In this document: positions 16,846 through 25,847 of the stretch, piece after piece
Layout: each line of letters starts with the position of its first letter
Numbering within the stretch: the stretch's first letter is position 1
Origin: CAYUJH01 sp964394585
GTDB taxonomy: Bacteria > Bacteroidota > Bacteroidia > Cytophagales > Flammeovirgaceae
Assembly (NCBI GenBank): GCA_964394585.1
Contig: CAYMYI010000040.1
Coordinates: 1 to 33,271, forward strand
Reading direction: 5' to 3'
DNA length: 33,271 nt
Program-made: the position numbers and the translations under genes
The notes under the pieces: generated by a model
The model's input: only the letters and a program-made list of their open reading frames with translations
What the model was told of the DNA's origin: nothing
Databases searched by the model: none

Positions 16846-17691
16846 TTATAAGCGATATTCGAACTCCATAGGGTCGGGGTGTTTCAGCGTATATCCTAGT
16901 TTTTGTTCCAATTTTGTCGAGTCTACAACTTTCCAGGGTCTGGAGGTATTTTCAGAAAACGTAGGAGGCTCAAACCCATATTCTTTCGCATTTTTTAGGT
17001 AAATCTCTTTACGGGTAGGATGCTTTCGCGCTACTACGTTAAATACCTTATTCCAAGCGTTCGAATCATTTTTCAGAATAATGTACTCGATGAGATAGAC
17101 TACATCGTCGCGGTGAATGAAATTCACGGGAATATGGCCGGTATCCAGGTCTTTCATGCCGGCGAAGTACTTACCCGGAATGCGATCGTAGCCCATAAGC
17201 CCTCCACAACGCAAAATAGTGGCATCTAAGCGAGTATTAATCCGCAGTTCAGCCTCTGCGAGCAAAATGCGTTTTGCTTGCTTATCTTTAGCTGTATCGC
17301 TGTTTTCGTTTACCGTGCCGTTTACATCGGGGTATACCGAAGTAGAGCTAATGTAAATCACTTTGCTAATGGGCAAGTTTTCCACAGCATCTTTAATCAC
17401 GGCAATTTGAGAGGCGTGTTTGGTTTCCATCTCGTCGGGCGAGTTGGCAGGGGGTATACTAATAATGAGCAAATCCGAATCGAGAAATTCTTTCAAGTCG
17501 TCGCCTTCAGGAGTGGGCAGCAAGCGAATATTATATGGGCGTATCCCCGCCGCCTCGAGCTTAGGCTTTTTGGCATCGTTGGTAACACTGCCTTTTACTG
17601 TAAATCCTTTCAAGTTTAAATATTCTCCCACTGCAAGTCCGAGCCATCCACAACCTAAGATGCTTACCGTTTTTATTTCAGGAAACTCCAT
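16846..17691 (-). CDS. NAD(P)-binding epimerase-like protein (YeeZ-like)
   Basis: A 281-residue Rossmann protein of the extended SDR class. The cofactor motif is GCGWLG (residues 13-18), a variant of GxxGxxG seen in YeeZ-type proteins. Further blocks are LLIISIPPANSPDE, VIYISSTSVYPDVNGTVNE and LRCGGLMGYDRIPGKY. The usual catalytic YxxxK of epimerases is not visible at its normal place (KQAKRILLAEAEL), so activity may differ from true sugar epimerases. Function unknown. It is monocistronic, ending at the terminator at 16788-16825. Confidence 0.78.
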   Translation of the reverse strand: MEFPEIKTVSILGCGWLGLAVGEYLNLKGFTVKGSVTNDAKKPKLEAAGIRPYNIRLLPTPEGDDLKEFLDSDLLIISIPPANSPDEMETKHASQIAVIKDAVENLPISKVIYISSTSVYPDVNGTVNENSDTAKDKQAKRILLAEAELRINTRLDATILRCGGLMGYDRIPGKYFAGMKDLDTGHIPVNFIHRDDVVYLIEYIILKNDSNAWNKVFNVVARKHPTRKEIYLKNAKEYGFEPPTFSENTSRPWKVVDSTKLEQKLGYTLKHPDPMEFEYRL

Positions 17692-17831
17692 TGTATTTAA
17701 TTAGTTTTGTAATCAGAAATCTATACGTCGATTGAATCTAAAGGGTACACTCGGCAAAAATTGCACACGCTTTCTGTATCCGAGCATAATTTAGCAATTG
17801 ACCTCAAATTTACACAATTGTCGCAGGGAAA

Positions 17832-18404
17832 ATGCACGAAATCGAACCATTCTACCGATGGGAGAAATATTACCGCGCTATTGACGACGAGCACTCCCCT
17901 TTCTTTAGGTGTTACCCCAATTACCAAGCCTACACCAATGATATCTACGGATACTACATTCACCCGGATTGGCAGTACATTGGTTCGGAAACACTGTATG
18001 TAAAACTGATTTACTCAGAATATAACGTTGGAGTCGCCATTTTAGAAATGATGGGTGAGTGGAACGATACCCTGCATAACGATATCATGTTTTTAAAACG
18101 ACAGGTGATTGATAAGCTCGTGAAAAAAGGCGTGAATAAATTTATTCTAATTGGCGAGAATGTGTTCAATTTCCATGGTTCAGACGACAGCTACTACGAA
18201 GAGTGGTTCGAAGATGTAGAAGATGGATGGGTCGCAGCGGTGAACTTTCGCGATTTTATTACAGAAGAATGGAAAAAGTACAACATCGATTGGTATATCA
18301 ATTTCGGAGGAAACCTCGATACTGTGAACTGGCGTACGCTGAAGCCCCAAGTATTTGCCGCCCGCATTCAAGACCTGATTACCAAACGGATTGAATTACT
18401 GTAA
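17832..18404 (+). CDS. Conserved hypothetical protein, aromatic-rich
   Basis: A 190-residue soluble protein I cannot assign. It is rich in Tyr and Trp (FYRWEKYYRAID, YGYYIHPDWQYIGSETLYVK, YYEEWFEDVEDGW). It appears alpha/beta, with predicted strands LYVKLIYSEYN, VNKFILIGENVF and WYINFGGNLD between helices. No signal peptide, membrane segment or metal motif is seen. Codon use looks like its neighbours and the frame is clean. The start at 17832 gives MHEIEPFYRWEKYY. It is divergent from the YeeZ-like gene and 85 bases before kdsD. Confidence 0.75.
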   Translation: MHEIEPFYRWEKYYRAIDDEHSPFFRCYPNYQAYTNDIYGYYIHPDWQYIGSETLYVKLIYSEYNVGVAILEMMGEWNDTLHNDIMFLKRQVIDKLVKKGVNKFILIGENVFNFHGSDDSYYEEWFEDVEDGWVAAVNFRDFITEEWKKYNIDWYINFGGNLDTVNWRTLKPQVFAARIQDLITKRIELL

Positions 18405-18441
18405 GAACTCACTTGGCTCGCTACATTCGGGATAGAACCTG

Positions 18442-18449
18442 TAATTTTG
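18442..18449 (+). promoter_or_regulatory. -7 promoter element of kdsD
   Basis: TAATTTTG matches the Bacteroidota -7 consensus TAnnTTTG exactly, 40 bases before the kdsD ATG. The nearest TTG (18413) is farther upstream than the usual -33 spacing, so only the -7 box is supported. Confidence 0.45.
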
Positions 18450-18489
18450 CACGCGCTTTCAATTATTTGAACTTCTTACATCCGTTTTC

Positions 18490-19458
18490 ATGAAACCGAC
18501 CACACCACTCGTGCCCGATCAGATTTTACAATCGGCAAAAAAAGTATTTCAGCTCGAAGCACAGGCAGTTGCCGGACTTACCGAACGCCTTACCGACCAC
18601 TTCCACCGCGTTGTGTCGCTGATTGAACAATGCCAAGGCAAAGTTGTCGTGTGCGGCATGGGCAAATCGGGGTTGATTGGTAAAAAGATAGCGGCAACGT
18701 TGGCAAGTACAGGAACCCCTTCCTTTTTTATGCATCCTGCTGAAGCTTTTCACGGCGATTTGGGGATGATTACTCCCTCTGATGTGTTTTTGGGTATTTC
18801 TAACTCTGGCGAAACCGAAGAACTTATCAAGCTCATCCCGGCGCTGAAACGAAACCAAAACCCCTTAGTTGCTATTTGCGGGAAAGGCAACTCTACGCTA
18901 GTGCGCAATGCGGATTACTGGCTCGATGTAAGCGTAGAACAAGAGGCATGTCCCCTACGGTTGGCGCCTACTTCTTCTACAACAGCAACCCTTGCCATGG
19001 GCGATGCACTTGCCGTTGCCTTAATGGAAGTACGAGGGTTTGAGCCTGAAGATTTCGCCCTATTTCACCCCGGTGGGAGCTTGGGCAGAAAGTTGCTCAC
19101 CAAAGTTCGCGATGTAATGCGCACCGAAGCGCTGCCAACCATTGCCCCTTCCGCAGAGTTTCACGAGTTAGTTATCACTATGACGAAAGGACAGCTTGGG
19201 CTTGCCATCGTCATGGAAAACCAAATGATTGTGGGTGTAGTTACCGATGGTGACCTACGCCGCGCTTGGGAACAGCATGGCTCTCTTGCCGAAAAACAAG
19301 TAAAAGAGCTCATGACCCACAACCCCAAAACCATTTCGCCAGAGGCAATGCTCACCGATGCAGAAGCCCTGCTGATGCAATATCGGATTACCTCGCTGAT
19401 TGTGGCCGAAAACAACCAGCCGCTAGGGGTGTTGCAACTATATACCATCGGACGCTGA
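18490..19458 (+). CDS. kdsD: D-arabinose 5-phosphate isomerase (KpsF/GutQ/KdsD family)
   Basis: A 322-residue enzyme converting ribulose 5-phosphate to arabinose 5-phosphate, the first step to Kdo for lipopolysaccharide. The SIS domain occupies residues about 25-190: VVCGMGKSGLIGKKIAATLAS, the active-site loop FFMHPAEAFHGDLGM, and SNSGETEEL. Two CBS domains follow (VRDVMRTEALPTIAP, then VKELMTHNPKTISPE). The end is slightly unusual (GVLQLYTIGR instead of the common GVLHIHDLL form), but the length is normal. The BtuF-like gene starts eight bases after its stop, so the two are co-transcribed. Confidence 0.93.
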   Translation: MKPTTPLVPDQILQSAKKVFQLEAQAVAGLTERLTDHFHRVVSLIEQCQGKVVVCGMGKSGLIGKKIAATLASTGTPSFFMHPAEAFHGDLGMITPSDVFLGISNSGETEELIKLIPALKRNQNPLVAICGKGNSTLVRNADYWLDVSVEQEACPLRLAPTSSTTATLAMGDALAVALMEVRGFEPEDFALFHPGGSLGRKLLTKVRDVMRTEALPTIAPSAEFHELVITMTKGQLGLAIVMENQMIVGVVTDGDLRRAWEQHGSLAEKQVKELMTHNPKTISPEAMLTDAEALLMQYRITSLIVAENNQPLGVLQLYTIGR

Positions 19459-19465
19459 CAAAATT

Positions 19466-20269
19466 ATGCTAAACTCTACCCTTACTGAACTTACCGACGC
19501 CACGGGTTATACCTATTCGCTAGGAAATCCACCCCAGCGCATCGTTTCTTTAGTGCCTTCGCAAACTGAATTTTTGTTTGCTTTAGGCTTGGAAAATCGT
19601 GTAGTTGGCTTTACCAAATTTTGTGTGCATCCGCCTTTGGCAAAAAAAGAAAAGAAAGTAGTAGGCGGCACAAAACAGATTCGCATGGAAGAATTGCATG
19701 CGCTACAACCCGATTTCATCTTGGCAAACAAAGAAGAAAACACACGGGAAATGGTAGAAAATCTGCGCCAAACCTACCCGGTTTGGGTAACCGATGTCCG
19801 CACCTTACCCGAAGCGTTTCAAATGATGACCGAAGTAGGCATACTCACCGAAAAACGCGCCGAAGCAGAACAGCTAGTAGGCAATATTGCCGCTGCCTTT
19901 GGGAAATTGGCAAACTTACCAATACAAAGGGTTTTGTACCTCATTTGGCGCAACCCCTACATGGCTGCCGGTACCGATACTTTCATCCACAGCTTATTGC
20001 AACAAGCCGGCTTCGAAAACGTAGTACGCCAACCTCGGTATCCTGAACTTTCCCCCGAAACCATGCTACAGCTTGCTCCCGAAGTAGTCCTGCTTTCTTC
20101 TGAACCGTTTCCTTTTAAAGAAAAGCACATAGCCGAACTAGTCGCTTGGCTTCCCGAAAGCCATATTGTATTAGCTAATGGCGAGTTGTTTTCTTGGTAT
20201 GGGAGTCGTTTACTGCACTCTCCTGACTATTTTTTGGAACTTAAAAAACAGCTATTGCTTGCCAGGTGA
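19466..20269 (+). CDS. BtuF-like helical-backbone metal receptor without a signal peptide
   Basis: A 267-residue protein of the type III periplasmic binding fold (BtuF/FhuD/FecB class, which bind cobalamin, haem or siderophores). The blocks RIVSLVPSQTEFLFALGLENRVVG, KVVGGTKQIRMEELHALQPDFILA, LSPETMLQLAPEVVLLSSEPFPF and the closing SWYGSRLLHS are all characteristic. No signal peptide or lipobox precedes the domain: the chain begins MLNSTLTELTDATGYTYSLG, already part of the fold. No ABC permease or ATPase is nearby. The ligand is unknown. It may act in the cytoplasm, or the start may be misjudged, but upstream sequence is occupied by kdsD. Confidence 0.85.
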   Translation: MLNSTLTELTDATGYTYSLGNPPQRIVSLVPSQTEFLFALGLENRVVGFTKFCVHPPLAKKEKKVVGGTKQIRMEELHALQPDFILANKEENTREMVENLRQTYPVWVTDVRTLPEAFQMMTEVGILTEKRAEAEQLVGNIAAAFGKLANLPIQRVLYLIWRNPYMAAGTDTFIHSLLQQAGFENVVRQPRYPELSPETMLQLAPEVVLLSSEPFPFKEKHIAELVAWLPESHIVLANGELFSWYGSRLLHSPDYFLELKKQLLLAR

Positions 20270-20337
20270 TGACATTTTTATCCTTCGCTTCTTACTTTGT
20301 ACTTCCAATTCACACTCGCTTTTAAAAATTAGCATTC

Positions 20338-21063
20338 ATGAAACTAGATATTTTAGCCATCGTAGCCCACCCCGACGATGCCGAACTTGGCTGTGCCGGC
20401 ACGCTGATTTCCCATGCCAAACAAGGGTATAAAGTAGGCGTGGTCGACCTCACGCAAGGCGAACTAGGCACACGCGGAGATGTCCCCACACGCATGCAAG
20501 AAGCCGCAGCCGCTTCGGAAATCATGGGGCTATCAGCACGTGAAAACCTGCGATTCCGCGACGGTTTTTTTCAAAACGATGAAGCCCATCAGCGGAAAGT
20601 AATTGAGGTAATTCGGAAATATCAACCCGAAATTGTACTTGCCAATGCCATCCACGACCGCCACCCCGACCATGCCAAAGGCGCTCAGCTTACCGTAACA
20701 GCATCGTTTCTCAGCGGACTTAAAAAAATTGAAACTACCTACGAAGGGAATCCTCAAGAAGCATGGCGGCCTGCAAAGCTGTACCACATTATCCAAAGCC
20801 GATTAATTGAGCCAGATTTTTCGGTAGATATTTCAGCACATTGGGAAGAAAAAATGCAAGCCATTTACGCCTACCGTTCGCAGTTTTATACCTCCGATGC
20901 TTCGAGTGAGGGCGAACAGACCTTTATTTCCACCCCCGATTTTATGTTGTTTATCGAAGGGCGTGCACGCGAGTTTGGGAAAAACATAGGCGTTGCCTTC
21001 GCCGAAGGCTTCACTAAAGGGCAACCCCTTGGCGTTGCCAACCTGTTCGATTTAGTGCAATAG
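20338..21063 (+). CDS. bshB1: Bacillithiol biosynthesis deacetylase BshB1
   Basis: A 241-residue zinc-dependent deacetylase of the LmbE/PIG-L family. It removes the acetyl group from GlcNAc-malate, the second step in making the low-molecular-weight thiol bacillithiol. Motifs are AHPDDAE at residues 10-16 (Zn ligands H11 and D14), VDLTQGELGTRG at 37-47, RHPDH at 108-112 (third ligand) and RSQFYTSDAS near residue 180. The HDRHPDH and GELGTRG forms separate BshB1 from general LmbE proteins. bshA and bshC are not in the window. It is 68 bases downstream of the BtuF-like gene and converges on the PepSY gene. Confidence 0.92.
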   Translation: MKLDILAIVAHPDDAELGCAGTLISHAKQGYKVGVVDLTQGELGTRGDVPTRMQEAAAASEIMGLSARENLRFRDGFFQNDEAHQRKVIEVIRKYQPEIVLANAIHDRHPDHAKGAQLTVTASFLSGLKKIETTYEGNPQEAWRPAKLYHIIQSRLIEPDFSVDISAHWEEKMQAIYAYRSQFYTSDASSEGEQTFISTPDFMLFIEGRAREFGKNIGVAFAEGFTKGQPLGVANLFDLVQ

Positions 21064-21072
21064 CCGGCAGCA

Positions 21073-21642
21073 TCATTTTTTCTTGCGCATTTGCTTAGGA
21101 CCATACCACAACCAAAAACCCGTAATTGTAAACACAACTAACGCAAGGCTCATCAGCGTAGTGTACACTAGTTTGAAGATGCCTTTATTGCCCAGCAAGG
21201 GATCAATTACTGAGCCATCGTGGAGGTTTTCTATAAAATCGGCATGGCGCTGCCCAATGGAAAGCACGGCTGCCGTGGCTCCGTCGAGTTGTACCTCCCA
21301 ATTTCCCTCTTCAAATAAAAACTTGGCAACGCCTTTATCCGGTCGGATATCGATACGGCTCACAGTAGGGTTTCTGATAGGCGAGTTTTGCCGCAAATTG
21401 TACTGAGCCACTCGCTCTAAGCTATCGAGGGGAAGCCATGCTGCCAATTCCTGCGAACTCCCTGTAGCAGTTTTGGGTAAAATTACTCCTCCGGTATGCT
21501 TTTTCCACCCTAAAACACCCCCGGTTATTCCCATTAAAAAGAAAAAAACAAACAAGAAAACACCAGCAATTCGGTGGAGTTTCCTAGCTATTCGGATTAC
21601 TTGCGCTTGTTGTTGGCGTTTAGAACGATGGACTTGAGGCAT
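21073..21642 (-). CDS. PepSY-associated membrane protein
   Basis: A 189-residue inner-membrane protein with two transmembrane helices. The first is VFLFVFFFLMGITGGVLGW (about residues 28-46), preceded by RIARKLHRIAG; the last is LVYTTLMSLALVVFTITGFWLWYG, followed by a basic tail KQMRKKK. The periplasmic loop has a PepSY-like domain, RIDIRPDKGVAKFLFEEGNWEVQLDGATA, with the downstream motif DFIENLHDGSVI. These features match PepSY_TM proteins, often linked to iron or reductase functions. It lies 39 bases after the ferredoxin gene on the same strand, so an electron-transfer link is possible but unproven. Confidence 0.82.
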   Translation of the reverse strand: MPQVHRSKRQQQAQVIRIARKLHRIAGVFLFVFFFLMGITGGVLGWKKHTGGVILPKTATGSSQELAAWLPLDSLERVAQYNLRQNSPIRNPTVSRIDIRPDKGVAKFLFEEGNWEVQLDGATAAVLSIGQRHADFIENLHDGSVIDPLLGNKGIFKLVYTTLMSLALVVFTITGFWLWYGPKQMRKKK

Positions 21643-21681
21643 AAGGAAAATTTACACAGCGAAATGCGAATAAAAAAGCAT

Positions 21682-22014
21682 TTAGGCACTGGTGTAGGTA
21701 ATGTGAGGGAGTTGGTAGCGTTTAGGAACGGAAATTTCAATATCGTCCGTAGGAACGGCTTGGCAAGCTAGGCGTTCGTTAGGAAGCAGCCGGTTTGTAC
21801 GTGCCATCCGTTCTTCTGCCAATGTACGTGCTTCAAAATGTGCTGCCCCCCTATGAACAATTGCCTTACACGTTGTACAACGGCCTTTCCCGCCACAAGC
21901 GTGCATCCAATCGATAGAGGCATTTTGCAATATTTTCAGTAGAGAATCGCCCTTGGCATCAGATTTCAAGGTAAGATTCTTCATATTTTTCACTTTTATC
22001 GTTATTTTTTCCAT
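21682..22014 (-). CDS. 2Fe-2S ferredoxin
   Basis: A 110-residue plant-type ferredoxin that carries electrons. Cluster ligands are C40, C46 and C49 in HACGGKGRCTTCKA and C84 in LACQAVP, the C-x5-C-x2-C...C spacing of adrenodoxin-like members. The start MEKITIKVKNMKN at 22014 is preferred; an ATG three codons upstream (22023) is also possible. It shares a divergent region with the acidic protein at 22105 and lies upstream of the PepSY gene on the same strand. Confidence 0.9.
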   Translation of the reverse strand: MEKITIKVKNMKNLTLKSDAKGDSLLKILQNASIDWMHACGGKGRCTTCKAIVHRGAAHFEARTLAEERMARTNRLLPNERLACQAVPTDDIEISVPKRYQLPHITYTSA

Positions 22015-22104
22015 ATTGTACACCTACGTACCGAGCTTTTTACGTAAAAAAACTAAGTTATTTATAAGAGTACGTCAACTTTGTGTTAGTTAACCTATAC
22101 ACTT

Positions 22105-23760
22105 ATGAGTGAAAAACCCGATTTAATCCCTATACAAACCTATGCAAAGCAATATGCTTCGGCAGTGTGTGAGCAGTTTTTTCAAGATTTTGATGTAATT
22201 ACCGGTCAGCAGATAGTTTCGTTGGCAAAAGTACATCAGGTCAACTTAATGGTGGTGAAAAATATATTCCAAGCGTGGCAACAAGAAACGCGTAAATTAG
22301 AAAGCCCCCTTTTCGATTACCAAGCCGCCGAAGTCCGCGAGGCACTCAATCAGTTCATGAATGTTCTTTCGCGGAATATCAGCATTGAGCGTGAGCACTT
22401 CCAAAAGCTTTTTGCGAAATCCACTGAAGAAACCCTGTTGTTGTTGTTCTATCCGGGCTACTACTTTAAAATCTTTTTTAAAGAGTTTGATAAGAAAATC
22501 CACATTGCAAACGAGCTATTACCCGCTCTTAAATATATCCGAATTCATACTCCTTTTGTAGAACAAATCAAGCAACATTTGGCAAAAGAAGGGGAAACCA
22601 TAAAACGGAAAGATGCGATTGAACTCGTAGCAACACTAGCGGCACAACAAGATGATGCCCTGGAGACTCCTCATGCCATTTTGGAGCAATTCGATGAGGA
22701 AATGCCCATTGGATTGTTTGAGTTAGCCCCTTCGTGGGAGGCAGTTCCCGATGCTGAAGAAGAACCTATCGGTTTTGATGACGATGTGCTGCCCATTTCT
22801 CACATGGAAGAATTCCCATTCGACGAAGCCGAGGAAGATAAAATGCTAGAACAGGAAATTTCCGAAGAGTTTGAAAAGCCATTTTTTGAAGAAACCCCTT
22901 CTGCTGAAGCCGATGAAGATGAAGACGACGAAGAAGAAGATGAGGATGAAATTTATATAGCCGATCATCTTAAAAGCGATTTGGATCCTGTGAACGATAA
23001 TGTATTCATCTCGAACCAAGAAGATATTTTGAATGCAGCAATCATCGACGATTTTGACTTTGAAGACAAGCCTACCGATACCTCAGTAGAAAATGAGGCT
23101 GAAGCACTAATGCCAAACATGTTTGCGGCAGACAATCCTTTCGCGAAAGTAACGAACGATTTATCGGACTTGGCTTCCCTTGCCGGCGATGATGACCTCC
23201 CGCTGCACTTTGAAGATGACGATGACCCTATGTACTCTGTAGAGGAAACCGAAAGCCCAACGGAGAATAACGTAGAAAACGAAGTTTCAGAAGACGACCT
23301 CGAAGTAGCAGAGCCTTCTTCACCTAAGCAAACAGAAATTCCGAAAGTCTCGGCATCTGTTCAAGAGCCTACCACTAAAGAGCCGACTTTCGATACACCT
23401 CCCCACGGCGATACGAAAAAAGACCTCGATGAGGAGGACGAATCGTTCAACGCTTTTTTAGCGAAACGAATGAACAAAGAAGAAAAAGAGCAGCCTACGG
23501 TGCTTGATAAACTCAAAGCAGGTTCTATAAAGAAATTACAGGGAAATATCCCGCTACATTTGAAATTTAAATTTCAGAACGACTTATTCGGAGGCGACCC
23601 TGAAGAGTTTAACCACGCGCTAGAACTGATTGACCAAGCGCCAGATTACCACGAAGCACTCGCTCTGATTAAGTCGAGGTACGTATTGAAGTACGACTGG
23701 GACTTTTCCGATGAAAGCACCTTAGAGTTTATCGGATTAGTGGAGGATAAATACGATTAG
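22105..23760 (+). CDS. Large acidic protein with conserved ends, function unknown
   Basis: A 551-residue soluble protein in three parts. Residues 1-200 are helical (SEKPDLIPIQTYAKQYASAV; FYPGYYFKIFFKEFDKKIHI). Residues about 205-440 form a very acidic, low-complexity linker with Asp/Glu runs near residues 270-285. Residues about 466-551 form a small conserved domain: SIKKLQGNIPLHLKFKFQND, LFGGDPEEFNHALELID, LKYDWDFSDESTLEFIGLVE. The last part resembles a C-terminal domain I recall from uncharacterised Bacteroidota proteins; I cannot name its DUF number. No signal peptide or membrane segment. The HEAT-like gene begins nine bases after its stop, which suggests the two act together. Confidence 0.78.
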   Translation: MSEKPDLIPIQTYAKQYASAVCEQFFQDFDVITGQQIVSLAKVHQVNLMVVKNIFQAWQQETRKLESPLFDYQAAEVREALNQFMNVLSRNISIEREHFQKLFAKSTEETLLLLFYPGYYFKIFFKEFDKKIHIANELLPALKYIRIHTPFVEQIKQHLAKEGETIKRKDAIELVATLAAQQDDALETPHAILEQFDEEMPIGLFELAPSWEAVPDAEEEPIGFDDDVLPISHMEEFPFDEAEEDKMLEQEISEEFEKPFFEETPSAEADEDEDDEEEDEDEIYIADHLKSDLDPVNDNVFISNQEDILNAAIIDDFDFEDKPTDTSVENEAEALMPNMFAADNPFAKVTNDLSDLASLAGDDDLPLHFEDDDDPMYSVEETESPTENNVENEVSEDDLEVAEPSSPKQTEIPKVSASVQEPTTKEPTFDTPPHGDTKKDLDEEDESFNAFLAKRMNKEEKEQPTVLDKLKAGSIKKLQGNIPLHLKFKFQNDLFGGDPEEFNHALELIDQAPDYHEALALIKSRYVLKYDWDFSDESTLEFIGLVEDKYD

Positions 23761-23769
23761 TCGTTTTCT

Positions 23770-24291
23770 ATGCAAACTTTTGAAAGTCAATTACAAGGAG
23801 GGCATCCGAACTCGTTGGGCAATACAGTAGAAGTGGTGGAAACTGTTTTGCAAAACCCTGAACTTTTCGATGCCCTTTTTCAATGCTATTTCAGTGAAGA
23901 CGAAGTAGTAAGGCTGCGCACTTCTAACGCCATGAAACGGATTTGTAAAGCGAATAAAGCCCTGCTACTGCCCTATCTCGATCGGTTTCTTTCGGAAATT
24001 GCCAACATCGACCAAGCTTCTACCCAATGGACGCTCGCACAGTTATTCGGCATGCTTACTGATGAACTTTCCGCAGAACAGCGCAACAAGGCCACTAAAC
24101 TATTGCAACACAATCTGGCTACTCATACCGATTGGATTGTACTAAATACCACTATGGAAACATTGGCGCGTTGGGCAAAAGATCAGGAATCACTACGAGC
24201 ATGGCTAATGCCTCACTTACAACGACTTGCTTCCGATTCGAGGAAATCCGTAGCCAGTAAAGCCCGAAAAATGCTTGAGATTATCACTTAA
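23770..24291 (+). CDS. HEAT-repeat-like alpha-helical protein
   Basis: A 173-residue all-helical protein. Repeated helix pairs such as VVRLRTSNAMKRICKANKAL, WIVLNTTMETLARWAKDQES and DSRKSVASKARKMLEII fit a HEAT/armadillo-type solenoid, usually a protein-binding scaffold. No catalytic motif or membrane segment is present. It starts nine bases after the acidic protein and is probably co-transcribed with it. Its stop is one base from the stop of the convergent monooxygenase gene. Confidence 0.75.
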   Translation: MQTFESQLQGGHPNSLGNTVEVVETVLQNPELFDALFQCYFSEDEVVRLRTSNAMKRICKANKALLLPYLDRFLSEIANIDQASTQWTLAQLFGMLTDELSAEQRNKATKLLQHNLATHTDWIVLNTTMETLARWAKDQESLRAWLMPHLQRLASDSRKSVASKARKMLEIIT

Positions 24292-24292
24292 A

Positions 24293-25624
24293 TTAGGCAT
24301 TTACTCTTCGCCTTTCTTTTTGTATGTAATCCTTAGGAAGTTCTTTGAGCAATGTTTTCCGAAATAAGTGATAATCTACCGTAATAGTGTGCCGTGGGGT
24401 ATCAATTTGCCGATAGTGTGGGTTTTTAAGTTCGCGTTCCACAGCCTTAGCCATTTGAGAGGGGCGTTGCCATTTGCCTGCGAGTTCTCTTGCCATAATT
24501 TTACTTTGCAGCTCAGCGCCCGGCCATATACACCCCAATGGCTGGAACAATCCGATAAAATACAAATTTCGGTAAGTGGGGTGGAGCATTTTAAGGTATA
24601 ACGGAACTTTCCCCTCGCTGTAATCAACAAACGATTGATCAAAAAAAGGATGCGTGATTTTAAATCCTGTACATGCTATAATTGTATCAAATGTTTCGGA
24701 AGAGCCATCTTCAAAATGCACTGTGTTTCCTTCGAAATGAGAAATGTTGACTTTAGGGTGAATTTTCCCATGCCGAATTCGATAAATTAGTTCGTCGTTA
24801 ATGGTAGGATGAGTTTGCCCAAACCGGCTTTCTGCCTTCTGGAGTCCTATCGCTTCGTTTTTACCCACTACAAGGGTGAGGAGTCTATCGGTAATGCGAG
24901 CACGAATGCCAATGGGAAGCCATTTAGTTCGTTCCGCAAATACATCGGAGGGTAACCCAAAGATGAACTTCGGAATAATTTTATACCCAAGGCGCCAACT
25001 AATACACGTTTTTGCGCTCACTCGGCTTGTTTCCACAGCTACATCGCATGCAGAGTTTCCCCCGCCAATCACCAAAATGCGCTTGTTTCGAAAGGGCTCT
25101 GCCTTTTTATACTGATGCGAATGCAGAAATTCCCCTGCAAACGTTCCCGAAAAAGTAGGTAAACGCGGGTTCCAATGGTGGCCATTGCACACTACTAAGT
25201 CGGTAAAAGTCTCTTGCCACTCCTGATGATTGCGCCGCAAGGTTATCTCCCATTGTGTTTCATCTACATATTTGCAATGCACCACCTCGGTATTGAACTG
25301 AATATGCGGATATAAATCAAAATGTTGGGCATAGGCTTGGAAATATCGCCGTAATTCATCGTGCGAAGGGTAATCGGCAACGTTAGGGTCAAAATCGTTG
25401 AACGTAAAATCTTCGTATTGTGAAAGTGTTTTCGAACTGATGATGTGCGTAGTTTCAAACACACTAGAGTGCGATTCATTTTCAGAGAAAATCCAATTAC
25501 CCCCTACTTGGTCATTTTTATCGAATGCAACAGCCTCAATGCCTTCATCGCGTAGGTTTTTGAGTGCGGTAATCCCGGAAGGCCCTGTTCCGATTACGCA
25601 AACACGTTTCTTCTGTAGTTTCAT
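24293..25624 (-). CDS. Flavin-containing monooxygenase (FMO-like)
   Basis: A 443-residue class B flavin monooxygenase. The FAD motif GTGPSG is at residues 12-17, the FMO fingerprint FxGxxxHxxxY is FAGEFLHSHQY at 162-172, and the NADPH motif GGGNSA is at 187-192. DQVGGNW and IIACTGF are further family blocks. Such enzymes oxygenate nitrogen or sulfur in small molecules using NADPH and O2; the substrate cannot be read here. The length matches bacterial FMOs. No partner genes are adjacent. It converges on the HEAT-like gene with a one-base gap and no room for a hairpin terminator. Confidence 0.92.
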   Translation of the reverse strand: MKLQKKRVCVIGTGPSGITALKNLRDEGIEAVAFDKNDQVGGNWIFSENESHSSVFETTHIISSKTLSQYEDFTFNDFDPNVADYPSHDELRRYFQAYAQHFDLYPHIQFNTEVVHCKYVDETQWEITLRRNHQEWQETFTDLVVCNGHHWNPRLPTFSGTFAGEFLHSHQYKKAEPFRNKRILVIGGGNSACDVAVETSRVSAKTCISWRLGYKIIPKFIFGLPSDVFAERTKWLPIGIRARITDRLLTLVVGKNEAIGLQKAESRFGQTHPTINDELIYRIRHGKIHPKVNISHFEGNTVHFEDGSSETFDTIIACTGFKITHPFFDQSFVDYSEGKVPLYLKMLHPTYRNLYFIGLFQPLGCIWPGAELQSKIMARELAGKWQRPSQMAKAVERELKNPHYRQIDTPRHTITVDYHLFRKTLLKELPKDYIQKERRRVNA

Positions 25625-25829
25625 ACAGAAATTTACAAAGCCTAACAGAAAATGTCAGAGAAAAGAAATGATTATGGAAAGATTTTCCTCTAAATAATGC
25701 CAAGGGTTATTCGATTAGAAGGTTTCCGCTGACGTACTCACGTTAATTTACAAATACTCAAAGGTGCTAGCCTTCTAAAGTCAACCAAGTTTGAGTAGGC
25801 GGATTTTTTTTGCAAGAAAAGTAGAAAAA

Positions 25830-25844
25830 CTTTAGAGGATAAAG
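25830..25844 (-). terminator. Weak terminator after the tRNA-like array
   Basis: A 5-bp stem, CTTTA with TAAAG around GAGGA, is followed on the minus strand by TTTTTCTAC. It lies four bases past the 3' end of tRNA-like copy 1. The stem is short and AT-rich, so the call rests mainly on position and the T-tract. Confidence 0.4.
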
Positions 25845-25847
25845 TAG

